Counted from the first letter of the stretch, positions 34,833-48,033 are shown. The stretch is 64,000 nucleotides of DNA from Rhizomucor pusillus (GCA_900175165.2 FWWN02000673.1:1-64000), one strand, 5' to 3'. Notes: generated by a model not told the origin, from the sequence alone. Made by a program: numbers and translations.

Positions 34833-36123
34833 ATCAAAGTCCGGAAAGAAGCTATGAGGATATTATTTATCCCATAACTGAATATATTTACTATGCTCGT
34901 GACACCATTTTTACGGGTCAGCACTTGCACACTCCGGCTGAAGTTCACAACGTACAGGAACAAGCTGAAGACAGCGTCACCTAAAAGATTACTAGAATCT
35001 TGTCTGCTTCAGGATTTGACGCAAAAAGAATTCAACAAGGAATAAAGAAGTCTTGTCTCTTTAATGAATAGAAAATTCTATAAAAGGCTGGGGGACGCCG
35101 CTTGTAATCAGAGAGGGTGCGTCAAGCTTCGTTTCTGTACGTAGAAGTCAAAGTCAGTATCGTACGCTTCAAAAATCCTTTAAGAGATACTCACCTTCTC
35201 ATGCGAAGTTTCCATCGTAACATTATCCAGCCGGCCCGCAGTAGTATTTGGAGCAGCTCGTATATGATAATATAAATATTGGAGGTGGTGTCCTCCTTGT
35301 CTTCTAATAGTGAGTCAAGCTCTGCAAGAGCTCGACGTAAATTCTCGTGGTTGAGTATAGTGTCTGCCCAAGAGCCATCAGTTGCATGTCTGCATCAAGT
35401 ACGTAAAAGCTTGTTCCATACCAATAAGGCGCATGTTCAAAGTTTGAAAGACATGCGATTCATTCAAAGGGGCATTATATATATTTAGTGCTAGCTATAA
35501 ATCATATTTACCTCGGTGAACTCATCCCGATGTATCATTACACAGCAGGATCGTGGAACGTCGTCATCCAGTAATATATAATATAAATTATAAAAATGTT
35601 ACAAGGCTGAGCAGTTGTTTTAGCTGTTTTCCTTCTGAGATGTTTCACAAACAAATATAAATATGTTGTGGACTTTCGCGTATCTAAGAAGTAGTGTACT
35701 TTCGAAAGCTGTTCCTGACAATGGATGATATTCGCCTTAGACTTTGAAGTATCGTTAAACTGAACAGTTTAAAGAACATATATGATTTCAATGGCAAGTT
35801 TTGTTAACAGGATGAATATGCTGAACTGCGCATCCAATGACCTTGAGAATGGTTCCACCCGAGGACACCTACCCTCCACAGGTCAAATGACCGAATCTGC
35901 AGCTTTGCCGTTGGAACAAGACAACATCTGTTATAAGAATTCAACATTTTGACGGTATATATGGATCATATGGTTCAACGGATGGTATGCTCGATTAAAC
36001 ATATAGAAAATGGAACAATGCAGTTCGACAACTCGTCCCAGGTCACATCGATGCCTAATTAACCCTTCCTAGTAGTACAATTGCCCAACAAGGTGATTCC
36101 CAAAGGATTTGACTCATCAACGT
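34833..36123. other. Spacer between the inverted HWAA-family copies
   Basis: This AT-rich stretch lies between the minus-strand copies 1-2 and the plus-strand copies 3-4. It has no supported gene; a 69-codon frame at 35279-35488 is unremarkable. Sequence matching copy 2 does not extend here beyond the 3' module, so the duplication that made copy 3 began inside the gene. Confidence 0.4.
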
Positions 36124-36469
36124 ATGAATGATCATCTCAAGGAAATCTGCCAGCAAGAACGCCGAAACCTGGACCCCGGATATAATATGAATTGGGGTGA
36201 TTTGAAGGAAAGACCTCGAGAGTCTATGATCCTAGACCTGGAAAACAGATGCGCTGCTGACGGCTTACATTTGGAATGGGCCAAAGATCACTGGGCGGCA
36301 AATTGGCTTCTATATCAAAAGTTTAACGCAATTTATTATGTAAGTTCGAGACATAAGCTCTAATCACGAAACACCTAATTGTATGCATTCCTTTTATTAG
36401 AATGCATACGAAAAGCGCCGCAGGGCATCTGCCATAGGCAACTCTGAAATGATGGACACAACAGCTTGA
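36124..36469 (+). pseudogene. HWAA-family copy 3, 5'-truncated near-identical duplicate of copy 2
   Basis: Two exons, 36124-36339 and 36401-36469, with the intron at exactly the same codon as the last intron of copy 2 (after the IYY/DHY residues). The shared part starts at MNDHLKEICQQERRNL and runs through LENRCAADGLHLEWAKDHWA and WLLYQKFNA. By eye, about 19 of 20 bases agree with copy 2 over roughly 210 bp. The N-terminal helical part, linker and first half of the module are absent, so this is a recent inverted partial duplicate. The last exon (NAYEKRRRASAIGNSEMMD) differs from that of copy 2. A short product is formally possible from the ATG at 36124. Confidence 0.65.
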
Positions 36470-36665
36470 AGATAGATATACAAACCTGAAAGTTTACAAG
36501 TACATAAAGATGGATATCTTTCGAATGACACGTCTCTAGTCTACATTATCCTTGCAGATACCGAACCTCTAGAGATCAGTACGTACATGAGGATGCGAGC
36601 TCACAGACAACAAATCTCTGAAGATGATGAGTGGCGCTTGGTGTTACACATAAGCGGTGATATCA

Positions 36666-37179
36666 ATGGCTAAGCAGAAGACTGATCTGCTTGAATGCAA
36701 AAGTCCATTGGCGTTTCGCACAGTTCGTCTTCGTAGCATCATGGGCCTCGAATTTTCCACTATGAAGCAACTGTTCAGATATCTGACCATTTTAGAATCC
36801 AAGATATTTACACGGAAACTGCGTAGGGATCTAGGTCGATTCACAGCAGACCGGCTCAATGAAGGAAATATGTCAGACTGGATCACAGAGACTTTCTTGG
36901 TGGAGACTGGACCACTGCCGTTAAACCTTTGAGATATATGGAGCGTTGCATGACGGAGCTCGGCATGAAAGAACGGCTTCGGCTCAAAGATACAGAAAAC
37001 GGTTGCACTGGCGTGATTTAGGAGAAGAGTCAAAAGAAGCTATGGTTCGAACCTTCGAAGTGAGATGCGTTGGCGCTGGCATACATTTGGAGCGATGTAA
37101 AGATTCTTGGGCGGCACGCGGTCTATTAGAAATGAGATTCGAGTCATATTGTTTATATGTAAGGTTGATGTGTATATGA
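36666..37179 (+). pseudogene. HWAA-family copy 4, diverged and frameshifted
   Basis: This copy needs three frames. The first runs from the ATG at 36666 to MSDWITETFL (matching LKDWITNVFY of copy 2). A second continues from GGDWTTAVKPLRYMERCM. A third, after about 36990, carries LHWRDLGEESKEAMVRTF, EVRCVGAGIHLERCKDSWAA and RGLLEMRFES. The order of motifs is that of copy 2, but identity is much lower than for copy 3, so this is an older duplicate. No intron signals explain the frame changes. Confidence 0.55.
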
Positions 37180-38771
37180 GCTAGATGCAGCAGGTACCTA
37201 ATTATGGGTTCTTAGTGCAAGGATCCCCGATACAGCGAAGCGATAAAGCGATCAGTCACCAAAACCTGGGATTTTGATTAGTCCAGATGGATCAGTTCGT
37301 TTTTTGTATCAGTAATAAAGAATAAAAGTCCATGGTCTTGCAAGCTTGCGAGAAGATAAGACAATATCTTGTATATGAGGATACTACGGATATCGATTAA
37401 AGAAAAACAAAAATTGCGACGTGATTGATACTTATGGTATGTATTCCGGCTATCTTCTCTGAACAATGGCTCGTGTCCTTCGTCAGAGATGTCAATCAAA
37501 TCAAGGATTAATGAAAGCCCAGAACTGATACACAGAGCAGTTATTAGAATAAATCCCCTATAAAGGACCACATATAGCTTACCTCATGATCTTTTTGCCG
37601 CTTCGCTGATCCGCCCATTATTTTTGAGTTGTTCAAAAATGTTTTCGGCTGTGATCGTCAGCGCATAGACCATCCATTTCGATATTTTTTTCATCCGTAT
37701 TTGCTTTTACAGATGCCATATGAGATTAGAAGGTAGGCTTTCGATATTGGCACCTTTAGATATGCTTAGACTATTTACGACCTTTTTTGGAGTATTTTGT
37801 ATGGTACAAGGGCCAGTGTAATATTATCCAGATCGCCACCTCATAAAGATTAGAGGCTCCAAAAGAGTCGTAGCAGGGATCACGAAAAATTCTTGGGAAA
37901 GAATGAATTTCATGCGTAGTCGTACGCATATATAGCCGCCAGGTCTCCAAGGTGAAAAGTGTCTAGTTGATGGGAGGATATGCACAAGGCAAATTGGCAA
38001 ATTGGATCCGTAACTTCGGGAGAAGGGCTCGTCGGGGATCATTGTCATCCAGTTGCTAAGTCCAGGTGAAGTTGCGTCCAATGGTTTTTGCACAGCCTTC
38101 ACCAACATGCTCTTTTCCACGCATTGACCGAACTCAAGTGACGAATCAAGATCTTGACGTTTCGCTGGTCAGGAGCGTCAAGTTGACAGCTGAATTCGTC
38201 GCAAATTCTATGTACCAGATACTTCATTCGAGCAGCCATTCATAATACGTTTATTAAGGATCGAGGTTAAAAACTGTCGAGTGATAAGAACGAATCGAAA
38301 CGATGGATTTTTACATTCAGGAATGCATGAACAATGAAGCATCAATTGATTGTCAGGAACTCCGTGGCACAAAGGCGAGCGTATTTTCCCTGTAGTCGGT
38401 AGAGTTTTCCCAAAGCATGGCTTTTGCGTTATGTCAAACAAATTCATACGTATTTTTCTTTGAGAAGGTCGATGCATCTGATATTGTGTTCTATACATTG
38501 GAGCTCCTTGCAAATTATAGATACTTTATGTTTCAGCAGCTATCGATGCGAGAAGTACAATTTTGAAGATATGTAGCTCTGTTTGATATCTTGAGAGAAA
38601 TAATACAGGGAGTATTTTGACTAGAATTTACAGTACATGTAATGTGCGAAAATGTTGGTATTTCGGTCGGAACGATGCATAAATGAATAAGATAGACCGT
38701 GGATGATGTAGCCAAGGGTAAGGGGAGATATAAGGGAGGATATACACCTATAGGAAAGCGTCCTTTTTCAC
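37180..38771. other. Gene-poor stretch downstream of urease
   Basis: About 1.6 kb. Minus-strand frames of about 100 codons at 37824-38120 and 38208-38513 contain protein-like stretches, yet no shared splice pattern or known family could be found. They may be an old, decayed gene. The right end is the 3' region of the urease gene. Confidence 0.35.
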
Positions 38772-41571
38772 TTAGAACAGGTAGTGAGCCTGAGTCAACG
38801 GTAGAGTGGACACTGGATCGCATGTACATTCTTGGCCGTCTGCTGTTACCGAGTAAGTTTCTGGGTCGACCTTGATGACAGGCATGGCATCGTTGAGTTT
38901 CATGTCCTTCTTTGAAATGTTTCGACAGTTCTTGACAGCTACAGCTCGTTTGCGCAATTTGTATTTTTCGATAACATTCTTGTCAAGCGACAGTTGCGAT
39001 ACAAAGACCAGGCAGCTCTGTGAGAGTGAGGATGGGATGGCCCCGTACATGGGTCGTCCGTAGATGGGTTCGGTGGTGGGAATACTGCCATTGGCATCGC
39101 CCATTTGACTCCAAACAATCAATCCTCCTTTCAGGACCAATTCAGCCTTGGTACCAAAGAACTGAGGAGTGTATGCAACCAGATCTGCAAATTTGCCGAC
39201 TTCTATGGAGCCAACAACGTGTCCGACACCGTGCGCGATAGCTCTGTAGATCAGCAGATATTTAGTTCGTAAATGTTTAAAAGCTATCCATATCCAATGG
39301 CAGATACTTACGGGTTGATGGTGTATTTGGCAACGTAGCGCTTAATGCGATGATTATCGCCCTCCTGGTTAGCATCCTCTGGCAACTTGCCACGCTGCAA
39401 TCGCATTTTGCTTGCTGTCTTCCACGTTCTCAAAACGACTTCGCCGATGCGGCCCATAGCCTGACTGTCGGAACTAATCATACTGATCGCTCCCATATCT
39501 TGCAGCACATCTTCAGCAGCAATTGTCTCTGCACGGATACGGCTTTCGGCAAATGCAACGTCTTCCGGAATAGACTTTGACAAGTGGTGGCAAACCATAA
39601 GCATATCAACGTGCTCATCAAGCGTGTTTGTTGTAAACGGTCGGGTTGGGTTGGTTGAAGAAGGAAGTACGTTGCTTTCACTGCACACTTGAATAACTAA
39701 TTTTCGAAAGTTATCAGTAACCAACACTTGAGCGTGTCTCTCTCAGAAAGGGAAACTTACTGTCGGGAGCGTGACCACCACCAGCACCTTCACTGTGGTA
39801 TGTATGGATTGTTCGCTTCTTGAACGCATTGATGGTTGATTCAACGAAACCAGCTTCGTTGAGGGTATCTGTGTGAATCGTGGCCTGCACGTCGTATTTG
39901 TCGCAAATATCAAGGCAAGTATCGATAGCTGAAGGAGTTGTGCCCCAATCCTCATGCAGTTTCAAGCCAAGGCATCCAGCCTCGATCTGTTCGGCGAGTT
40001 CATGCGGGCTAGAGCAGTTGCCCTTGCCAGTGAATCCAAAGTTGAGCGGCAATTCGTCCGTTGCTTTCATCATAAATTCGACGTGGTATTTACCATCAGT
40101 GCAGGTTGTTGCGTTTGAGCCGGTGTTGGGACCGCTGCCACCGCCGATGAGAGTGGTGATACCGCTGGAGATGGCTTCCCAGGCGAGTTGAGGGCAAATG
40201 TAGTGAACGTGGGTATCGATGGCACCGGCGGTAAAGATCTTTCCTTCGCCGGCAAGGGCTTCGGTGGCTGCACCAACGACCATTCCTGGTGTTACTCCGT
40301 CCATCACATCTGGGTTACCCGCTTTACCGATGCCGACGATAATACCATTCTTGATACCAATGTCCGCTTTGATTATACCAGTGTAATCAATGATTAATGC
40401 ATTTGTGATCACGAGATCGAGAACCTCAGCATCTGCTCTTCCTGTGGCTTGACCCATGCCCTCGCGAAGCACTTTGCCGCCGCCGAACTTGCATTCATCT
40501 CCGTATACCGTGAAGTCGTGCTCGACACGTGCCCACAGATTCGTGTCACCCAGTCGCACAAGATCGCCTGTTGTCGGTCCAAAGTGATCTACGTAGTATT
40601 GACGGTCGAGTACGTACGGTGTGGGGTTCTCCAAAGCCGGTAGCGACTCGTCATGCGCGAAACCCATCGTGATCAGGTTTGAGACTATAGATGGAAGTCG
40701 AGTGATATCGTAAGGACCAGAAGCGAGATTGTTGCCACCTGAAATGACCTTGTTTCCAGCGATTTCTACGAGAGTAACGGATTTCGTGTCGCCAGGCTCG
40801 AATCGAATCGCTGTGCCAGCTGGGATGTCAAGACGCATGCCATATGACAGCGCTCGGTTGAATAGCAAGGCTGCATTTGCCTCAATAAAATGGAAATGTG
40901 ACCCAACCTGCAATGCAATTTGCCCTCTTGTTAGCCTGTTGTTGTTCACACTTAGCTGCTGCTGCTGCCGTGACCCATAAAGTCAAATGAATAGTATAAA
41001 CATACCTGCACAGGGCGGTCTCCCTGGTTTGTGACGGTCAGAGCTACCCGTCTTCTTCCGGCATTGATCTCAATATTGCCTGCTTGCACGACATATGCTC
41101 CAGGAGAATCAGTTGGTTGCCGAGGCTCGGGCAAGGAGAACATGGATGCTTGAGGGATCGGCAAGAAGCTTCCATACAGCGCTATTTCCAGATTGCCATC
41201 GTCGGTGCATATTGGGTCGTGGACAGTAACAAGATAGGTACCGTCTGGAAACGTGCCTTCGACCTGGACTTCGTGCAATGTGTCCAAGGTTTCAGGCCTG
41301 ACATGGCGGCGTCCCAACATTTGCTTGCCCATATCCATCAGTTGCGCTACATTGTAGTTACCGTCGCGCATGAATTCTAGTAGCTGCGAGGCGATCAGGG
41401 CAGTAGCCTCTGTGTGGTTAAGTTTTACACCGCGAGCAAGGCGCTTCTGTGCAAGGGATCCAACTAATGACAATAGTTATTAAAAGAGGTCTGTTTTATT
41501 ATTACACGCTGCATTTGTGTTTTACCATTGTGAAGCAAAAGCTTGTCGATTTCTCGAGGAACGAGACGCAT
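38772..41571 (-). CDS. URE1: Urease, single-chain fungal type
   Basis: Exons 41571-41526, 41463-41006, 40907-39761, 39696-39312 and 39243-38772 sum to 2508 nt, in frame, 835 residues, the usual length of fungal and plant ureases. The fused gamma-beta part starts [15 protein letters not shown] and includes [20 protein letters not shown]. The alpha part holds the nickel ligands: the HVH pair (about His401 and His403), the lysine to be carbamylated in [12 protein letters not shown] (about Lys484) and IHTDTLNE (about His513). The active-site flap [10 protein letters not shown] holds the conserved Cys. The enzyme hydrolyses urea to ammonia and carbamate in the cytosol, and it needs nickel plus UreD/F/G-type accessory proteins, none of which lies in this window. 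The first exon, 46 nt, was identified from the conserved N-terminus. Confidence 0.97.
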
Positions 41572-44240
41572 TGTTCTTTAATGCAGCGACGAATAGGAAA
41601 AGAAGAGAAAAGGCTTTTCTTTCTCCCCTCACCCACCTTGCCGTCCTTTTGTCTTGTTTCAATATGCGCCCGCTCGCGATAAGAAACCGGACCTGTTATC
41701 AGCTTTGGGTTACACAAAAAAGGTTTTTCCCTCCTCTTTCAAACAGACAAATCACTTCACATCAACTTTATTCACGCCCAACCAGCAAATCAGAATGTTA
41801 GATTCAGCTGCAGCAATAGAAGCAAAAAGAAGAAATGTATATGCACGTAGTCGGTGATGTGATCGCCTCAAACCCCTTGCTGTTACGCATGGCAGCTATA
41901 CTTTGTGATGAAAGAGAGGGCTCGCCACATTTTGACAAACAAGGTTACCTTCAATATAGAAAAAGCACACACAACAGCAGGTTAAAAAATGATAAGCGTG
42001 TTCTGGAGATATACCCACACGCACAGCCCCATGTACCGGTGCGCCCAGCATTGTCGTGACGCGTTATCGCCTTTTGATAGATAAAGGCATGGAATGGAAG
42101 GAAAATATAAAAAGGAACTGGGCAGCGTCGTTCTTTCTCTCTCTCGTCCTATGCTCTTGACAACCCCACACTTTTCACCACACGTTTTATGACATGCCTT
42201 CCACCCCGTCGGATATGCTTATTGAGGACTAGTGTAGATCACATACAACAACGGGGTGCCAAACCATTTCATGCCGCCCTTATTGAATAGACAATGGACG
42301 AGACGTCGCTGCTACACTACTCCCTGTTGAATCCGGCAAGTCGCTGTAGTACACCTCCCGGACATTTTCTTTGCCGGCCAGCAGTGGCCCCCCTGCTTTT
42401 GCTGGATACCACAACGCTATTGTTGTATAACCTATTGGTAAAAATAGGCCAGAAACAAATTTTTGCTGGAGCAGGCTGCTGACCTGGCAACGACAAAACA
42501 ACAATCGATCTCCATATGATTTTCCCTTTTAAGGACAAAATTAGGCAAAATTGGCTAGCTACAAATGCTGCTAATTTCTTGGCCCTGTGAAAAAGTACAG
42601 CGTAGCAACTGTGTGGCATGTTTTTGTTGATGGAGTGATGGGGTAAAGGAGTTGATGAGTGAATCGCAGTTTCTTTTTCTCGGGAGGAGATCGTTTCCAA
42701 ATTTCCATGAACCAATGATTTGCACAGTGATTCCCATCTCAGGCTGTAAAATCGGAACGACAGGAAGGAAGGAGAAAGTACAGGGAGAACTGCTGCGGTC
42801 ATGTACAACTAATATGGAACTTAAACTAACGTGTGATGCAAGTGCAGAGGACTTCTTGTTGAAGTAAACCAACTAGGAAGCGAAATCTACGTTTTGATAG
42901 GTTCATGGCATGCTTGCGATGACTTATTAGATGTCAGCAATAATTTACAAATCGCATATACAAATATTTACAAGAAGGTGGATCAAGGTTCACGTTCACC
43001 ACCATCATCGCTGCGATCTAAGACCAATAAGAATTTTTTTGTAGAGTTGAGCCGCTCGGAAATGCCGTAAATTTTTTCAAGAAATTTCCTCAAAGGTGAT
43101 GGTCCCTGACCGCCAGCTGCAAGACTCAGATGCCCGAAGTGTGGGAATAATGTAGATTACATTTTCGACGAACGAATTCAGGCCATTGAGCTGACAACAG
43201 TGTGGCGAGTACAATGGTTTGCAATGGCATGATTTTTAGAGAATCTGCAATGTGTGAGAATTATCCTAACTCTTATGCTAACAATTGTAAGTTTTTGTAG
43301 GTTAATGAGATTAAAAAGTGAATGTTTGGATTGGCGAGGATATAAATAATTCTTGGTATGTAACCGAAGTACGACAATTAAATCTTGCCATCGAGGGAGA
43401 CTTGCAGCAAAGAAATGTAGGAAATGTCAGAGCTTTCATCATCTCATCGTGTTGTGGATGTGTACTTTCAGTCTATATCGCCGGGAAGCAGGATAAATTG
43501 AATTTGCCGCTTGAAATAGAATTCCTTGATGCTTCCACCGCGGGAACACACGTTAAACGCGACTTTCCGGGCAAGAAAGTCGGAAAAGGACCGCGCGGAT
43601 CTGATCCAAGGTATGCCAGTGCAGAGCAGTTCAAACTAGGCAGGGATTACTCAAGACAACCGCGTTCCGAAAGATACTTTACAGTAGTCAAAAGATTAGT
43701 ATCAGCCAGCCCGTTAATATCCTGCTTATTTGGAATTAATGCGTACCATAGAAAGCTCACATGTCCTTTACAGGCAGTAAACGGACCGACTAGCCGGATT
43801 ATAGCATGCAGCTGTCGAGTAACCTGCTTTGCAGTTATCGTGCTACATTTGACTTGCTGGCAGAGTGTAACACCTTTAGATCGCAATTTGTCATAAGGTT
43901 TACCACAATTTGTTATTGTTCTACGTTACCAACAACACGGGTAAATGTGCTTCATTTGCCTGATCAGGGTAAAAAGATCAAGAAAGAAAGCGACATTGGT
44001 GTTTGCTCTGCAGAAGATTCTATTTATATTCTTTTTCACTTTCAATGTTTGGTATCGCAAGCAGCTTATGTACTAGTTCATAAATGTAAGACTTGAGGCG
44101 AAAGTATGTATCTCTTCCCACGATGTTTGCGACGATTTAGCTACTCGCTGAATACGGGCATATCATCGCAAGCATTATAATACTAATATGTAGGTATCAA
44201 TTGATGGCGTATAGCATATATCGTCTTCGAGAAATATCTT
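41572..44240. other. Gene-poor region upstream of urease
   Basis: About 2.7 kb. The start probably holds the urease promoter, with a CT-rich tract near 42134-42145. A 192-codon plus-strand frame at 43318-43896 (LPLEIEFLDASTAGTHVKRD, FPGKKVGKGPRGSDPRYA) begins like protein but lacks a recognisable family and ends in unordered sequence. Other frames are short or low-complexity. It may carry fragments of the same decayed family seen just to the right. Confidence 0.35.
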
Positions 44241-46660
44241 TATGAATTAGGGATTTGCTTCGGACACGCAGATGTATGCAGTCACCCTCGGACAGGCCAT
44301 GACCGGCTATGTAGTTGATGTGGAGGAGATGGAGAATGCGTTTACAGCACAAAGGCATGCTTTTAAATCCAAAGCTTTTGTAAGTGGTCCATTCATCTTC
44401 ATATCCCACCTTTCTTTATCCACGCATATAATAAATAGATAGACCTTTGTATTGTATTTATTCGATTTGATTGTACTTATTCGCAAGCAGTTCAAAGACG
44501 AAATCCTCTCCGTCATACCTTTTTTCCCCTTTTTCTATCTTTTTGTCTATTCATGCGTATGAACCGGTGCCAACATCCTCCATCGGCAACGCGATTAGTC
44601 TGTCGACAATGACCATTGACGAGCTGTCTGTCCGAAGCAAATCCCCAAATTATGTTTATTCGATGAATGCTGTCCGAGGGGACCGCCTTTATGGCGTCCA
44701 GAAAGTCCCTTCTTCCCGTTGTTGTCGTAGGAGAGAATCTAACCACGGGCTAACGCTCGTACCAGATGTACACCGGGCATAGGGTCAAGTACTGGGATAT
44801 CTTATGGTATCCGAAGCAATTCCCATTCTTTATGACAAGGAAACAACGCCCAGACAATGGGACATTAACTTCAGCGAGGACACCCATGTCTATGCACACC
44901 TTGCAGTGATAGTCAACTGTAATTTTTCCAAAGATAAACGATTCAGTTATACGTGGTATGCATACACATTCGCTTTTTGTCTCTAGTACTAATTCCGATT
45001 TTGCAAAGGGCAAATACAAGGCTCGAAGCCAGCCGATGTAGATCTACCAGCACGGCCGACAACATCACAAAGAGATTCGGGAGCCTCGTTGAACAGCTTT
45101 CTCCAGATTATATGTCATTGTCTCTGTCCAAGGTCGGCGTTTCGATCTCGTGGTCATTGGAGTGAAGAAGACGCCAAAACAGCTGAATCACGATTGGAGA
45201 AACTGGGGAAATTCTTGAATACTTTGTACAACCTTGACGCGAAGCATTTGTCAACGTACGGATCCTCAATTTCCATCGTGCAAGAAGAGCAATCATGTCT
45301 GGCACGTCGGTTAATACGATGGAGCAAAATACTATTGCGTTCTTTGGTCTTGATAGTCTCCTCAACACGCAGCCAGGAGGTTATTATGCACCCTACGAGC
45401 CACTGTCTAACTGCTTTGAAGAATTTCCCGAACTGTGGAACCTCAAGTTCTCTGAGACGCTCCACAGGCACGAAACCGGAAAGATGGCTTCCAACGGCCT
45501 ACGCTCGTGGATACAGCAAATTTCCTCCGAGGCGATCCGGATCAAAAGCCCAATGGAGTCCATTCTCCTAAAGGCACTCTTTAAGCAAGCGCGATGCAAG
45601 CTTGTAAACGACTATGAGTGAAGAATCCGGTCGTTTGAAAACGGAAAGACTTGAAATCAATTATCCTGGCATTTATGAACTGCCGGGGTTGCAGGGAATT
45701 GATTTATTTACCAAATCCTCAGACTTCAGCAAATTCCAAGGAAACAAGTCGTCGTTTCCAATACCGATTTCATGGTTGCGGCCTTGTTTAAATGCAAGAT
45801 ATCACTGTGCGGCAGCGTATCCTCCAATGATCAAATACCCGGCCTACGTATGTAGAATTAGGCATCAACAGGACCAAACAGCAAAAGCGCACCATACGTA
45901 GTAATCTCCACTGTTCAATAAAAGAAAAGTATGTGCTACTTGACGACTAGTAAAATTACTGTGTGCTTCTGACTCTCTACAAGGCATGGGGATTCGGCAG
46001 CACAGTCGTAGAGGGAAGTCGCATAAAAGCGGAAGGGTAAGTTCAGTAGAAACAATCAGATCTGACATGTTCATGTGATAAACTATCTTTTCTATTCTTT
46101 TGATAGCAAAGAGAAGTCGAATACTGCGAATGCCACCGCCAAGAACATAAAACAGCGACTTTCGGTTATTGATGCAATCGCCAATCGAAAGATGGGACGA
46201 AAAATAGACATGATCTATTCCAGCGGAAAGACCAAGGTTGCTTGCTTAGAGATCGGTGAAAAGAACGATCAAAGCAAAGAAATGGGGAAATAGCAGGATT
46301 AAAATGCCAACAGTCCTGCGGGACATGCTACTGCTTCTCACCTATACCCCATCTTTGCTTCGCAAAGTTGACATTTTGGAGTATTGCATCAACGGTCAGT
46401 GCGATTACTCATAAAGTCTAACTGTATCCGATAATACTAATGATTACCCTTTTGATCAGGTGGTAAAATCTCCATTCTCGACATGGATGTGCCCTGCGGG
46501 TACATCACAAGGATCAGACGGACAGAAGCAATCGAGCATCCCAGCTGCAATGAAAATTACATTAGCAAAATGCTCCTATTGCTCGAACTCGCGCTCGCTG
46601 GGAGATCCATCAGGAAGGATACGCTTATGATCTTAAACACAGCCCGCAAACCTTTGAGAG
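44241..46660 (+). pseudogene. Broken copy of a multicopy fungal family with a nuclease-like D/ExG motif
   Basis: Several exon-like blocks in one direction: MTGYVVDVEEMENAFTAQRH (about 44297), QWDINFSEDTHVYAHLAVIV (about 44857), NPNFRST-type low-identity spacers, PPYEPLSNCFEEFPELWNLK-like sequence (about 45390), and KAWGFGSTVVEGSRIKAEG, which is spliced (GTAAGT to TAG) to KEKSNTANATAKNIKQRLSV. Then come GRKIDMIYSSGKTKVACLEI and GEKNDQS, a frame break near 46290, MPTVLRDMLLLLTYTPS, and, after another intron, ISILDMDVPCGYITRIRR. The order D...(10-15)...ExGE with a basic lead-in recalls PD-(D/E)XK-type nuclease folds and the large, uncharacterised gene families common in Mucorales genomes. Frame breaks at several places mean it is almost certainly not functional. 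The family link is from memory of general pattern, not a search. Confidence 0.45.
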
Positions 46661-48033
46661 GCTCTGATTCGACACAGCATTGGTTCCTGCCACCGACTTT
46701 CATGCCGTCACCATCATCTACGTTTTCTTCTGCATCAGCCTTATCTTCGACTTCGTCTTTGCCTTCACAATCGTCAACATCGTCATACGCTTCATCATCT
46801 TCAAAAAAGACGGAAGAAGCATTAATATGTGTCTGTCATATACACCCTTTTATGTATCTTTGATATTTTCATTCTTGCCTCACTTTTCATCTTCCATCGC
46901 TTCTCTTCCAAATGTATTAAATACATTCCTATCGGCAAACTGTGATCACTGGGCTGAGAGTATTGCTACTTGATTACGAGCATCAGTACTTGTCCACATA
47001 TTTAATTAGAAGCAGCTCCCGCTCATAGTAGTACTTGCGCATTTCCTAATATCGGGACAGTGTTCTACCATGGCCGTCGAGCGCTTTGACGATCCTACAA
47101 CGAAACGCCTAAAATATCATGCGATATTGCACCCAAAGACTGCTCTTATGTGTCCGTAGTAATTTCCTTGAAAAAAATACGGTTGACTATCGCCTCCGAA
47201 CGGCGAAATAAATTGTTTTTATTGCGCCATTCTTCCCAGAAAGTTTATTATGATCTTCACCCAAAATAGCGAAAAGGGGATATGAAAATCTGTATGTCAC
47301 AAGTATGCTCTGATGTAAGAACTTCGCTTCATGAATTAGTAATCTACTTTTAAATGTGAAAAAATAGAAGCACCAGCGGTCAAGCCAAATATGCGCATAA
47401 AAAATGCACACGGATCAAATTTACACCTGTCGAATATCCATAGTAACTGAGAGCACGGGAGAAAGAGACAGGTGCAAGAGGAGGTGAGCAGCTGACCACC
47501 GGGGTTATATTGGGTGGTCAAAGCACCACACGCAGCCCAGCAGAGCACATGCTGTTTCGGGGCCCTCGCTTGATGTGGACAGGTACTGATGATAGCGATA
47601 ACCGCAATGACAACAGCTTCAGGGCAACATTTGAACGGATGGAGATGTGTGTGGTCGAACAACGTGAATATTATACTGCCGAGAATGCTTAGAAAGTGGT
47701 ATTCATGCAATGCCGCCGATGATTGGTATATCTAGGCGAAGAGCATCTGCAACAGTTCTTGTGTCACCATCTTGCAAAGTGGGCAGCGTCTCCTTTCCTT
47801 GGACCTTTTTTGTCGCGCAGCTCCTCCCCTTTTTTCTCACCTTCTCTCCATCTACCTTCCATCGTAATTGCATGTTGCTCGCAGGGTAACTTGCAAGTTA
47901 TCCCATTCAAAAAGTTCCTACCTGACATTGCTACTAAACCTGACGTAAATCCGCTATCGTTCTCCTACCCTGATCTTGTCCACCCCTCTCTGTCTCGTAC
48001 AAACTACATACATATACATACACATACAACTCC
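46661..48033. other. Spacer with low-complexity Ser-coding tract and CCCH gene promoter
   Basis: About 46700-46810 is a TCA/TCT-rich tract in which the frame of the previous remnant runs on as poly-Ser. No gene was found from 46.9 to 48.0 kb. The last 250 bp before the CCCH start are pyrimidine-rich (TCTCTC/CCTTTTT) and look like a fungal promoter and leader. Confidence 0.4.

Noticed and set aside
37824..38513. Two minus-strand frames of about 100 codons
   Set aside because: Protein-like segments, but they cannot be joined by splice sites and match no family known to me.
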